DNA of 60,492 nucleotides from JBFJVZ01 sp041623895 (GTDB lineage Bacteria; Planctomycetota; Planctomycetia; Pirellulales; Pirellulaceae), in contig JBFJVZ010000001.1 of assembly GCA_041623895.1 (NCBI GenBank), positions 1 to 60,492 of the forward strand, written 5' to 3'. The position numbers were made by a program, and so were the translations under genes. The notes below the pieces were generated by a model. That model saw only the letters and a list, made by a program, of their open reading frames with translations, was not told where the DNA came from and did no database searches. Of the stretch, positions 8,007 through 16,211 are shown one piece after another. How positions within the stretch are numbered: the first letter of the stretch is position 1; each line of letters opens with the position of its first letter.

Positions 8007-9767
8007 TCAACCATCCGTGTCAACGTCGGCATCGACATCGACATCCGTGTCCGCGATTGCCCCCGTCTCGGTGATCGGGTCTTCGGTACGTTCGATGATC
8101 ACGACGCACATGTCATCAAAGGGAGGTGCCTCACCGACGTGTTCCAGCACGGCGTCAACAACGCGGTTACTGACCGCTTCGGCGTCACCGCCTTGGGCCA
8201 CCAGGCTGCGGACGTTGTCGATACCGAATTCTTCGTCTTCAGCATCCATTGCTTCGTTGATCCCGTCGGTGTACAGGACAGCAATGTCACCCCGTTTCAT
8301 CTCAAAATCGACAGCTTCGTACTCCATACCCGAGTCGATGGCAATCGGCAATCCCGACTCTTCTTCGCCAGGTTCACTGATGGCTTTGCTGCTTGCATCT
8401 CGGACGATGGGAGGCATATGACCTGCGTTGATGATGGTTGCCCACGGGCTTTTGGGGTCGATCACCATCAACAGGAAGGTGATGAAGCGGTTGACCTGCA
8501 AGTCACTCATGCGATCGTTCAGCCGCTCCACCGCCTTTGACAGATTCGGTTCGCTGGCCAGGCAAAATCGTGTTTCCGCGGAAAGTTTGGCCATGAACAT
8601 GGCTGCGGCCACACCGTGACCGACAACGTCAGCGACAACGACAGCGTAGCGTCCATCAGGCAAACTGATGTAATCATAATAATCGCCGCCGATGTGATGA
8701 GCCGCCTTGTAGAAGGCACTGAATCGGTAGCCCGCAACGATTGGTGCGTCTTGGGGTAAGAATGCCCGCTGAATATCCTTTGCTAAGATGATATCTTGTT
8801 CGACTTCTTTCTGCCTCAGTACCTCTTCGTGCATCCGCGCGTTATTGATGGCGAAGCCCGCCTGAGAGGCCACACCTGCCAACAAGTCGACGTCCTCTTC
8901 TTTGAATTGCCCGCGGCCTTGCGTAGAGTCGATTTGCAATGCGCCAAAAGCCCGACCCCCGCCATCACACAGCGGAGCGCAAATCATAGAACGAATCGAA
9001 AAATCGGCGATCGATTCACTGCTATCAAAGCGGCTGTCTTCGGTCGCATCCAGAGACAGGATTGCTTCGCCGCTGTCCATGACTTTACGGATGATCGTGC
9101 GGCTGATCCGAACCGTTTCAGTTTCGTCGCTCTTTTGGCGGGTCTTCACCCATGTGGGAATGATTTCGCCGTCAGCGTTCTGCATCACAACAAAACCGCG
9201 ATCGGCCGACGGAAAGATCGTGAACAGACTCTCTAATACTTTGGGTAGGACTTCATCAATTGCCAGCGCGTTGCTCAAGTTGGCGTTGATCTGCATCAAG
9301 GCTTCGAGTTTGGCCTCGGGCGTGGCCGACATCTTCAACCCGTCGACCGAACTTCGGTATTCCACTCTCGCCGCCGAGAGGTGTTCGGTCGAATCGGAAT
9401 CTTCGACCATCATGATCCCAAAGTTGGATCCATCGAAGGTCATTTCGGAGTCGCTGGGGCGGGCGAATTCGGGGACTGCGTCATGGTGAAAAACGAACTC
9501 GACGTCGCTGACCCGGATTCGATCTCCCTCGCGCAGCAATTCCGGTCCTTGCAGTAGTTGTCCGTTCAAATAGGTACCATTGCGGCTACCTGAGTCCTCG
9601 ACGGAAAACTGGTCCCCTTTGCGGGTGACCTTGGCATGAAAACGACTGACGGCCCCCGCTTCGACGACGATGTGGCATTCAGGGTGCCGGCCAATCGCCG
9701 TTTCTTCACCGACCAGCTCAAACCTTTCGGCATCCGAGTCGTTGGTGTTGGTTGACAAAAAAGGCAT
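8007..9767 (-). CDS. FHA-GAF-SpoIIE (PP2C-type) serine phosphatase
   Basis: The 586-residue soluble signalling protein has three domains. An FHA domain spans about residues 8-85 (GRHPECHI, SRFHAKV, GSRNGTYLNG), a phosphothreonine reader. A GAF sensor domain spans about 140-300. A SpoIIE/RsbU-type PP2C phosphatase spans about 335-560. The metal-binding aspartates of the phosphatase are present: VADVVGHG near 376, YTDGINEA near 499 and FDDMCVV near 551, so it should be active. The tail is a run of Asp-Val/Asp-Thr repeats. The ATG at 9767 is preferred over a TTG 22 codons upstream because FHA domains begin close to it. It is followed by acyP after three bases. It could dephosphorylate an anti-sigma antagonist or a kinase product; the target is unknown. 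Confidence 0.92.
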   Translation of the reverse strand: MPFLSTNTNDSDAERFELVGEETAIGRHPECHIVVEAGAVSRFHAKVTRKGDQFSVEDSGSRNGTYLNGQLLQGPELLREGDRIRVSDVEFVFHHDAVPEFARPSDSEMTFDGSNFGIMMVEDSDSTEHLSAARVEYRSSVDGLKMSATPEAKLEALMQINANLSNALAIDEVLPKVLESLFTIFPSADRGFVVMQNADGEIIPTWVKTRQKSDETETVRISRTIIRKVMDSGEAILSLDATEDSRFDSSESIADFSIRSMICAPLCDGGGRAFGALQIDSTQGRGQFKEEDVDLLAGVASQAGFAINNARMHEEVLRQKEVEQDIILAKDIQRAFLPQDAPIVAGYRFSAFYKAAHHIGGDYYDYISLPDGRYAVVVADVVGHGVAAAMFMAKLSAETRFCLASEPNLSKAVERLNDRMSDLQVNRFITFLLMVIDPKSPWATIINAGHMPPIVRDASSKAISEPGEEESGLPIAIDSGMEYEAVDFEMKRGDIAVLYTDGINEAMDAEDEEFGIDNVRSLVAQGGDAEAVSNRVVDAVLEHVGEAPPFDDMCVVIIERTEDPITETGAIADTDVDVDADVDTDG

Positions 9768-9997
9768 GGAGGGTTCGCCAAGGGTGGAACGAGAACGAGC
9801 ATCGATTGTAAATGCCGCGAACCGTACCAACAACGAAGGTCTGATTAGGGGGAAAGCTTTGGGGGGGTAGAACGAGACTTCAGTCTGTCGTCATGCCAAC
9901 GGCTGGCAAGCCCGGTCCTGCGAGTGGCTCCGAACGAATTTTGGTATCCGGCAAACTTGTGCCCCAAGCCACAGTGGTCACTGCGGCAGCGAATCGA

Positions 9998-11500
9998 TCA
10001 ATCGGCGTCCTTTTCCTTATCACCAGCCGGCGAGGCGGGCACGTTGTCTTCGTACTTTGCCTCGGGAATCGCGGCCTCTTCCTTGGTCGCCAACACGCTG
10101 TGGTAGACAGCAAATTCGCCGGTGTCCTCCTCCTCTTGCTTGCTGTCAACTTTCTCCTCGGTCAGATCGGCTTCCTCGACGATCTTGGCGATCACCTTGC
10201 GCTCAACGATCTGGTTTCGCAGTGCGTCCATTTGTCCACTCTTTTCCAAGCGAGCGCGAACACGTCGCTCAGGCATATCACTTTGTTGCGCGATCAAGGC
10301 GATTTCGGCATCATAGTCGGCCGGATCAGCGTCGACTTTTTCTTCCTCAGCAATTTGCTCCAGAATGAAATGCTCACGCAGTGCCGACTCTGTCGATGCC
10401 TGCGCATTCTGTTTTGTGGCATTGACGTATCGCCTCACAGCATCCTCGTCAAAGCCGCTGCGACGCAGTTCCAAAACCTTGCGCTCCAATTCACGCATCG
10501 TCTGCCGCTTGACGAGTTCAGCGGGCAATTCGAAGTTCGCGGAACCGGCAAGTGATTCGATGACGCTCTTGCGAATTTCCTGTTCGGTTCGATACTCAGC
10601 CTGCCGCTCCAGGGAATCGCGAACAAACTCGCGCAGCTCCTGCGCGGATTCAAAGTCACCCAATTCCTCTAAGAATGCATCGGTCAGTTCGGGGGTCTCA
10701 TTTTTCTGGACTTCGATCAGCTCCATGGAAACATCCACGGTTTTTCCGCGCATCGATTCGTCGGCTGCGCTTTCGCTGATGCTGACTTTACCGTCGACCT
10801 TGTCGCCTTCCTTTTTGCCCTTCATCAACTTGGCAAAGTCTTTGATCGTTCCATCGGAGAAACTCAGCTGCTCCGCCAAAGACACCCGCTCTTCTTCCAG
10901 CCTGGACAATGTTTTACCGTCACTCGTGAAGGTTGCGGACAGCAGGATTCGGTCACCGATTTCTGCGGCATCGTCTGTTGCTTCCCAACTGCCGTAGCGA
11001 GAGAGCACGCGATTAAGCGCCGCATCAACGTCGTCGTCGCTGATCGTTTCCACCGTCTTGGTCAACTTCAAGCCGCGCCACTTTGGTGTCGGGAACTCCG
11101 GACGAACCTCGACGGTGAATTGAAACTTGAAGTCGCCTTGCTCAGGGATCTCGATCGCGTTGTAGTCAAAATCGGGTTCACTGATCGCTGAGAAATCTTC
11201 CGCCTCGGTGATCTGAGCAAGACTATCCATCAACAAAGATCCTTTCACCTGCTCGACAATTCGATCTCGGAATTGCTTTTCGACAAGTTTTCTCGGCGCC
11301 CGGCCTGGCCGAAATCCGGGGACCTGGGCCTCCGGAACAAGCTCGTCATAGGCGTTCTTCATGTACCGCTCGACTTCCGAGTGCGGTATCGTCACGACGA
11401 CTTGACGAACGCAGGCTTCAGGCTTTTCAACCGTGACTTGCAGTTGGATCGGCGGTTTTTCTTCGGTGGCCGCCGCGTCGGGTTCGGCAGAGGTGGACAT
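9998..11500 (-). CDS. tig: Trigger factor
   Basis: The 500-residue ribosome-bound chaperone receives nascent chains. The ribosome-binding signature is clear (PGFRPGRAPRKLVEKQF, residues 61-77). The C-terminal helical chaperone arms follow (about 290-450). The central domain aligns in position with the FKBP-type PPIase domain, but the segment is short of the usual aromatic and glycine positions, so peptidyl-prolyl isomerase activity is doubtful. The last 45 residues form an acidic, low-complexity tail beyond the usual C-terminus. The ATG start gives an Ala/Glu/Pro-rich lead of about 18 residues before the typical first strand. It has no close operon partner, and clpP/clpX, frequent neighbours in other bacteria, are absent here. 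Confidence 0.94.
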   Translation of the reverse strand: MSTSAEPDAAATEEKPPIQLQVTVEKPEACVRQVVVTIPHSEVERYMKNAYDELVPEAQVPGFRPGRAPRKLVEKQFRDRIVEQVKGSLLMDSLAQITEAEDFSAISEPDFDYNAIEIPEQGDFKFQFTVEVRPEFPTPKWRGLKLTKTVETISDDDVDAALNRVLSRYGSWEATDDAAEIGDRILLSATFTSDGKTLSRLEEERVSLAEQLSFSDGTIKDFAKLMKGKKEGDKVDGKVSISESAADESMRGKTVDVSMELIEVQKNETPELTDAFLEELGDFESAQELREFVRDSLERQAEYRTEQEIRKSVIESLAGSANFELPAELVKRQTMRELERKVLELRRSGFDEDAVRRYVNATKQNAQASTESALREHFILEQIAEEEKVDADPADYDAEIALIAQQSDMPERRVRARLEKSGQMDALRNQIVERKVIAKIVEEADLTEEKVDSKQEEEDTGEFAVYHSVLATKEEAAIPEAKYEDNVPASPAGDKEKDAD

Positions 11501-11886
11501 CCCTTGACAGACCTCAAAATTGGTGATTGGGCTAGACGGTAATGCCGCACGGACTTCTGGTACCCGTCGGAACGATGCGACTGAACTAATGAGTTTACCG
11601 AGAAAGTCGTAAAAGCAGCAAGCGGGCCAAGGTTTTGGTAGTGGGCTATGGTTTTGGCTGATCTCGCCCTCTCCTGGGGGCAGGGAGGGACTGAGGGGCG
11701 TTCTTGTTCGCCAATTCGACGGATTCGCAGTCCAGCCACCAAAATAGCCTTGTGGGCGGGATGGAATGCGGACTTGCCGGTAGCAGGGCGATTTCTATAA
11801 TCGTCGGAAGCTTGGAACTTTCCTAAGCTCGGTTCCTCACTCTGCCGATCCTTCCTTGAAGCCGGCAGGCGAGCGTTTTCATTGAT
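11501..11886. other. Intergenic region between tig and tRNA-Gly
   Basis: No credible gene. The part near 11501 should hold the tig promoter on the minus strand. The promoter for the tRNA is at 11774-11801. The GC-rich run of G and C blocks near 11670-11700 has no recognised function. Confidence 0.6.
11774..11801 (+). promoter_or_regulatory. Sigma-70-type promoter of tRNA-Gly
   Basis: TTGCCG at 11774-11779 and a perfect TATAAT at 11796-11801 are separated by 16 bases. Transcription would start near 11808, about 80 bases before the tRNA. This is the best consensus match I noticed in the window. Confidence 0.6.
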
Positions 11887-11959
11887 GCGGCTGTAGCTCA
11901 GTTGGCAGAGCATCACGTTGCCAACGTGATTGTCGTGGGTTCGAATCCCATCAGCCGCT
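11887..11959 (+). tRNA. tRNA-Gly (anticodon GCC)
   Basis: The 73-base gene folds into a complete cloverleaf. The acceptor stem is GCGGCTG with CAGCCGC and discriminator T. The D arm is GCTC/GAGC. The anticodon stem TCACG/CGTGA encloses the loop TTGCCAA with anticodon GCC, reading GGC and GGT codons. The T arm is GTGGG-TTCGAAT-CCCAT. CCA is not encoded. It stands alone. Confidence 0.97.
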
Positions 11960-12050
11960 CTTTCTCAAACACCACCTTTTGCAGCCGGCTCAGCGAGCCG
12001 TGATGCACGCTAAATTTTGGTGCGTCGCCTTCCCTGGTCGTCCCAATCAG

Positions 12051-12935
12051 TCATTGGAATTTGACGCGAATCGGGTCTTGGAAATCGACCTCCAGACCAT
12101 CGATGGTGTCTGCCATTTGTTGTAATTGGCTGCGTGATGGTTTGCGTTTCCCCCATTTCTTCAGTTTTCGTTGAGCATCGGGGTGCTTGAGCATCTCGCC
12201 AACATGAATGCTGATCAAGGTGATCAGGTTGTCTTTCCGGTGTTTTGCGTTGGATTCGGTGATTTCGCCATCGACTTCGACGAATACCCCGACACGCATC
12301 TCTGCAAGCACTGCTGCCAGAATCTGCTGCGAGGCCGCGCCTAAGTCGATAGACGGATTGACCGCAACCGGTTCGCTGGCAAACGGGTCGACGGCACCAA
12401 TTGTTTGTTCTGGGGGCTCGGCAACCGGCTCCGTTTGACCACCGTACGGATGAATCATCAGTTCCCCGCTCTTCATCGCGAATCGAAAGCCGGATACCTC
12501 TTCGGCGGGTTCACGATCGTTCTCTTGGTCACCTTTGTCTGCTTGTTCTGCCTTATCTTTTTTGCGTTCTTTCGGGCCCAAAAGTGCATCTGGAAGCCGC
12601 AATTGACTGACATCGTCAAACTCCCAAATCACGTCGAAGCCGGGCCATCCGCTGCGATTGGTCGATTCTTCCATCGAAATCAACTTGACGCCGTTGCCCA
12701 TCGAAGCCGTGATTGTCGTTAACCACTGCTGTGTCGGCATTTTCGGCTTCTCATCGTCTTCATCGCTGGATGCGAAGGCGATCGTCACTTCCTGGACGTG
12801 ACTACGAAGATGGACGACGCCCGATCCGTCCTTTTTGACTTTGACAACGAGACTCCGCTCGATGCAGCCTGAAGAAGTGACGGTCACACCAAGCAAAGTG
12901 GCCAAAGAGAGAAATTTCGGTAGCGATCGCATCAC
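12051..12935 (-). CDS. Putative lipoprotein of unknown function
   Basis: The 294-residue protein begins with a basic, hydrophobic signal sequence ending in TSSGC (Cys at residue 24), which looks like a lipoprotein processing site although the -3 position is Ser rather than Leu. The mature part is polar. It has a Lys/Glu/Asp-rich region near 130-150 and ends with a predicted helical segment. Two ATG codons are adjacent at the start; either fits. I do not recognise the family. It stands alone between the tRNA and a KAS III gene on the opposite strand. It is probably anchored to a membrane facing the periplasm. Confidence 0.75.
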   Translation of the reverse strand: MMRSLPKFLSLATLLGVTVTSSGCIERSLVVKVKKDGSGVVHLRSHVQEVTIAFASSDEDDEKPKMPTQQWLTTITASMGNGVKLISMEESTNRSGWPGFDVIWEFDDVSQLRLPDALLGPKERKKDKAEQADKGDQENDREPAEEVSGFRFAMKSGELMIHPYGGQTEPVAEPPEQTIGAVDPFASEPVAVNPSIDLGAASQQILAAVLAEMRVGVFVEVDGEITESNAKHRKDNLITLISIHVGEMLKHPDAQRKLKKWGKRKPSRSQLQQMADTIDGLEVDFQDPIRVKFQ

Positions 12936-13233
12936 AGCCCCCGGGCTTTGAGTAAGTTGGAATGCATCAGTGTGGCAAGATCCGACGAAACTTGGGGCGC
13001 GAAAAATACGCTTGCAGAGAGAATTTTTGCGATGCCCATACGGCGGTGACGCGATCCTGGGTCGGCGCTGATGCTTGCCGCCCTGCTGCCTGGGTTGCTA
13101 GGCTTCTCACTATTGCTCGTGTCATCCACGCCGAAACCCCATACCGGGATGGCAATCCCCCATTGTCTGAACGGTTGACGCCCCATTGGCTGAAGCGAAA
13201 TTGACCCCGTTGACTGAACGGAAATTAACTACT

Positions 13234-14244
13234 GTGCCTTACGCTCAACTCGGTCCTATTGCTATTCACCTGCCCACCAGGATCGAGACCAATAAGGAGC
13301 TCGCAAAGGCGTTTCCCAATTGGGACATGGAGTTAATTGAGGAAAAAACAGGTATTTGCCAGCGACACATCGCTGGTCCGCGAGAGACTTCAAGCGATTT
13401 AGCGGTATTGGCCGCCGAAAGCCTGTTCCGTGATCAGAAGATTGACAGAGAGTCGATCGACTTCGTTCTGTTTTGCACGCAGACGCCTGATTACCCGCTG
13501 CCGACAACCAGCTGTCTGATTCAAGACCGCCTGGGCCTGCCGACGACCTGTGGAGCCTTGGATTTCAACCTCGGTTGCAGCGGATACGTGTATGGGTTGG
13601 CAGTCGCGGATGGGCTAATTCAGAGCGGAGTCGCCCGCTGTGTTTTGCTGCTGACCGCCGAAACGTACAGCAAATACATCGACGCGGAGGACCGAAGTCT
13701 GAGAACCATTTTCGGAGACGCCGCCGCAGCCACCCTGATCACGCCCTCCGACCAGCAATCGATGTGGGGATTTCAGTTTGGTAGTGATGGCAGCGGCGGT
13801 GACACGCTGCTGGTGGGCGATGGGGGAACCCGGCACGAAGACGACGCGATCCGTCCGCGGGGACGAAAGCGTTGGAAGAGCCGACTGTACATGGATGGTC
13901 CAAGCTTGATCAACTTCACCGTCGACGCCGTTCCCAGATTGGTTGCTGCCATCCTGAAAAAAAATCAGCTCTGCGACGACGACATTCACATGTACCTGAT
14001 GCATCAGGCGACCTGGAAGATGCTGGACGAACTGCGTCGAAACATGGGCGTGAACGAAGATCGGATGCCGATCGAACTTTCCGACATTGGCAATACCGTC
14101 TCCTGTACGCTACCGATTCTGATCAATCGGCTCAGAAAAAGTGGTTGCTGGAGCAGCGAATCAGTTAACATGCTGGTAGGCTTCGGTGTCGGCCTTTCCT
14201 GGGGTGGTTGCCTCTGGAAAGACCAATATGCGTCATCAGGTTAG
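13234..14244 (+). CDS. 3-oxoacyl-ACP synthase III family protein (KAS III-like)
   Basis: This 336-residue thiolase-fold enzyme has the complete KAS III triad: Cys115 in NLGCSGYVYG, His in LMHQATW and Asn in IGNTVSC. The C-terminal LVGFGVGLSWGG is also typical. KAS III enzymes condense an acyl-CoA with malonyl-ACP. The GTG at 13234 is preferred to a TTG 16 codons upstream because alignment with other KAS III proteins starts there, and no ATG is available. A second, more canonical FabH is encoded at 43412-44518, so this paralogue may act in a specialised pathway rather than in bulk fatty acid synthesis. It stands beside algH but without acyl carrier protein or other lipid genes. Confidence 0.88.
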   Translation: MPYAQLGPIAIHLPTRIETNKELAKAFPNWDMELIEEKTGICQRHIAGPRETSSDLAVLAAESLFRDQKIDRESIDFVLFCTQTPDYPLPTTSCLIQDRLGLPTTCGALDFNLGCSGYVYGLAVADGLIQSGVARCVLLLTAETYSKYIDAEDRSLRTIFGDAAAATLITPSDQQSMWGFQFGSDGSGGDTLLVGDGGTRHEDDAIRPRGRKRWKSRLYMDGPSLINFTVDAVPRLVAAILKKNQLCDDDIHMYLMHQATWKMLDELRRNMGVNEDRMPIELSDIGNTVSCTLPILINRLRKSGCWSSESVNMLVGFGVGLSWGGCLWKDQYASSG

Positions 14245-14270
14245 GAACTTTTTGCCAGCTTGATTGCGAA

Positions 14271-14334
14271 CCATTGTTGTTTGGTGCCATTGTTGTTTGG
14301 TGCCATTGACGTTTGGTGCCATTGTTGTTTGGTG
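14271..14334 (+). repeat. Four tandem 16-bp repeats upstream of algH
   Basis: The unit CCATTGTTGTTTGGTG occurs at 14271, 14287 and 14319 exactly, and at 14303 with two changes (CCATTGACGTTTGGTG). The last copy runs directly into the GGAGGG that is the algH ribosome binding site. The unit length is not a multiple of three. Confidence 0.95.
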
Positions 14335-14347
14335 GAGGGTTGCACCC

Positions 14348-15022
14348 ATGAAAACGAATCTAACGGGACGATTGTTGATCGCATCTCCGTACTTGGGCGA
14401 TGGCAACTTCTTGCGTTCGGTCGTATTTGTGATCAGGCACGATGTGGAAGGTGCGTTTGGCTTGGCCGTGAATCGGCCCACCGAACGCCGATTTCGTGAA
14501 TTGGTGGAGTTGAGCAGCACGGATGGCCAACCACGCGATGATGATTTCATCTTTCGCGGTGGACCTGTTAATGGTCCGCTGCTGGCATTGCATGACCTGG
14601 CGGGCGTCGGCGAACCGTGCGGCCGGATCGACAGCAGATGCGATGACTCCAGTGGTCCACTCGACAGCGCCGGCCAGGGATCAAAATTCGTCGTTCACGA
14701 TCATCCCTCGGAGCCTTGGGGTTCGATGTCAATCGAACTGGAAAATCCGCCTGCTTGGATCACGGGCGATGACGATCATCTGAGGATCTTGCTAAGACGC
14801 CCGGATGCCCGCGTCAAATATGTCTCCGATTACAGTGGTTGGGGACCAGGGCAATTGGATGAAGAGTTGCGTGTCGGAGGCTGGTTGGTTGGAGACGCGG
14901 AAACCGATTTGATATTCGGCGATCCTGATGAGATTTGGGAAAAGGCCGTCAAGCGTTGCGGCCACGAGATTCTCACAGAAATCTCGCCCGGAATTCGATT
15001 TGGCGATCCCAATTTGAACTGA
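14348..15022 (+). CDS. algH: AlgH/YqgE family protein (DUF179)
   Basis: The 224-residue protein matches the AlgH/YqgE family: it opens with GRLLIASPYLGDGNFLRSV and continues with GAFGLAVNRPT and FRGGPVNGPLLALHD, all family landmarks. The biochemical role of the family is not firmly known; it was first linked to alginate regulation. It is expected to be cytoplasmic. The ATG at 14348 is preceded by GGAGGG at a spacing of about nine bases. A TTG upstream at 14264 would translate the 16-bp repeats into a Cys/Trp/Val-rich leader and is unlikely. The gene follows the KAS III gene by about 100 bases. Confidence 0.9.
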   Translation: MKTNLTGRLLIASPYLGDGNFLRSVVFVIRHDVEGAFGLAVNRPTERRFRELVELSSTDGQPRDDDFIFRGGPVNGPLLALHDLAGVGEPCGRIDSRCDDSSGPLDSAGQGSKFVVHDHPSEPWGSMSIELENPPAWITGDDDHLRILLRRPDARVKYVSDYSGWGPGQLDEELRVGGWLVGDAETDLIFGDPDEIWEKAVKRCGHEILTEISPGIRFGDPNLN

Positions 15023-15109
15023 TTTGACAGCGGCTCGCATTTGCACGCAGTAAGCTGGTGCATCGTCCCTTGGGGTCGATAACGGCGTGAACGACTCTTT
15101 CGTTGGCTG

Positions 15110-15146
15110 CTTCGTGTCAGTTTTTGTGTGCGCGACAAGGGGTCAG
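15110..15146. repeat. Truncated copy of the 125-bp palindromic element
   Basis: These 37 bases match one end of the 125-bp element (copy at 55404) with two substitutions and one deleted base, running from CTTCGTGTCAG to GGGGTCAG, then diverge. The other arm is missing. It looks like a decayed remnant. Confidence 0.65.
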
Positions 15147-15184
15147 CACCAGGCAAAATCGCTCACGGCGTTGCGGCGTGATCC

Positions 15185-15249
15185 GTAGCGGAAGCCACCG
15201 CTATTTTGGCCCGGCATCCATAATTAAACTCTTGGCAACTTCCGCTAAC
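15185..15249. repeat. Degenerate palindrome related to the element at 26376
   Basis: It begins GTAGCGGAAG and ends CTTGGCAACTTCCGCTAAC, matching the outer arms of the better-preserved palindrome at 26376-26445. The left arm is much altered. It lies just before the phosphatase gene and could contain remnants of a regulatory hairpin, but nothing shows this. Confidence 0.45.
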
Positions 15250-15290
15250 CTGAATTTGGACTGACGACGCACTGGCGGGCTGAACGAGCG

Positions 15291-16139
15291 ATGCGACGAT
15301 TTGCGATTGGCGATATTCACGGCTGTTCAAAGTCGTTGCGGACGTTGATCGAAGAACTCGCGCCTGAACCCGATGATCAATTGATTTTCTTGGGCGACTA
15401 CGTTGATCGCGGCCCAGATAGCCGCGATGTGATTGCTCAATTGCTGCAACTGCGCGACCGCTGTCAAATGGTGGCCTTACGCGGCAACCATGAAATCATG
15501 ATGCTCGGAGTTGTCGCTGGGCTGGACCCTTCTCACTGGCTGGCCAGTGGAGGATTTGCCACCTTGTGTAGTTACGGGGGTGCAATCGAGAAAGTCCCCG
15601 CCGACCACATTCGTTTTCTTCGTGACCTGATGCCCTTCCACGAAACAGAGAAAGAGATCTTCGTTCATGCCTGTTACGAAGCAGATTTACCGATGAGCGA
15701 GCAGCGCGAGGAAATGATGTATTGGACACATCTGGGTCCCACGTGGCCTCCACCCCACGCCAGTGGCAAACGAGTCTTCGTCGGACATACCCCACAGTCT
15801 CTCGGTCATATTCTTGATCTCGGGTATCTCGTCTGCCTGGACACCTACTGTTTTGGACGCGGTTACTTAACGGCCATTGACCTGGAGACGTACGAAGTGA
15901 CCCAGGTCGATTTTTTCGGGCACCTCCGCCGCACCAGTGGTAGCGAGTTGGCGCGATGGTTGGTTCGACGATGGTGTCAATTCTCATCCTGGACTCAGCG
16001 ACTGCGAGCCGACGTCCGAGATGGCGATCGCTGCGATTCATTGAATTTCGTTTCCTCCGCCAGGGATTTGGAAAACGCGGGCGAAAGCAAGGAAGCCCCC
16101 ACTCCACTGGAACAACTGGATCGAAACGGGGTATCGTGA
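15291..16139 (+). CDS. PPP-type metallophosphoesterase (Ser/Thr protein phosphatase-like)
   Basis: The 282-residue protein carries the full set of metallophosphatase motifs in order: GDIHG at residues 7-11, GDYVDRG near 42-48, GNHE near 66-69 and a distal GHT. These bind the two metal ions. Such bacterial PPP enzymes include protein phosphatases and the diadenosine-tetraphosphate hydrolase ApaH; the short spacing resembles lambda-phosphatase/PrpE types more than ApaH. The last 60 residues are a less conserved basic and polar tail. It is soluble. It lies 72 bases before a sensor kinase gene, so it may share its transcript and act in phosphosignalling. Confidence 0.88.
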   Translation: MRRFAIGDIHGCSKSLRTLIEELAPEPDDQLIFLGDYVDRGPDSRDVIAQLLQLRDRCQMVALRGNHEIMMLGVVAGLDPSHWLASGGFATLCSYGGAIEKVPADHIRFLRDLMPFHETEKEIFVHACYEADLPMSEQREEMMYWTHLGPTWPPPHASGKRVFVGHTPQSLGHILDLGYLVCLDTYCFGRGYLTAIDLETYEVTQVDFFGHLRRTSGSELARWLVRRWCQFSSWTQRLRADVRDGDRCDSLNFVSSARDLENAGESKEAPTPLEQLDRNGVS

Positions 16140-16211
16140 TTCGAGATGGAGGTTACCTTGAGACTGTTTTGAACGCAGTCGAAGCTGAAGATTTTTCGGT
16201 CAAATCATTCA

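Noticed and set aside
14264..14347. N-terminal extension of AlgH through the 16-bp repeats
   Set aside because: It would give a Cys/Trp/Val-rich leader not expected in this family; the ATG with good RBS is better.
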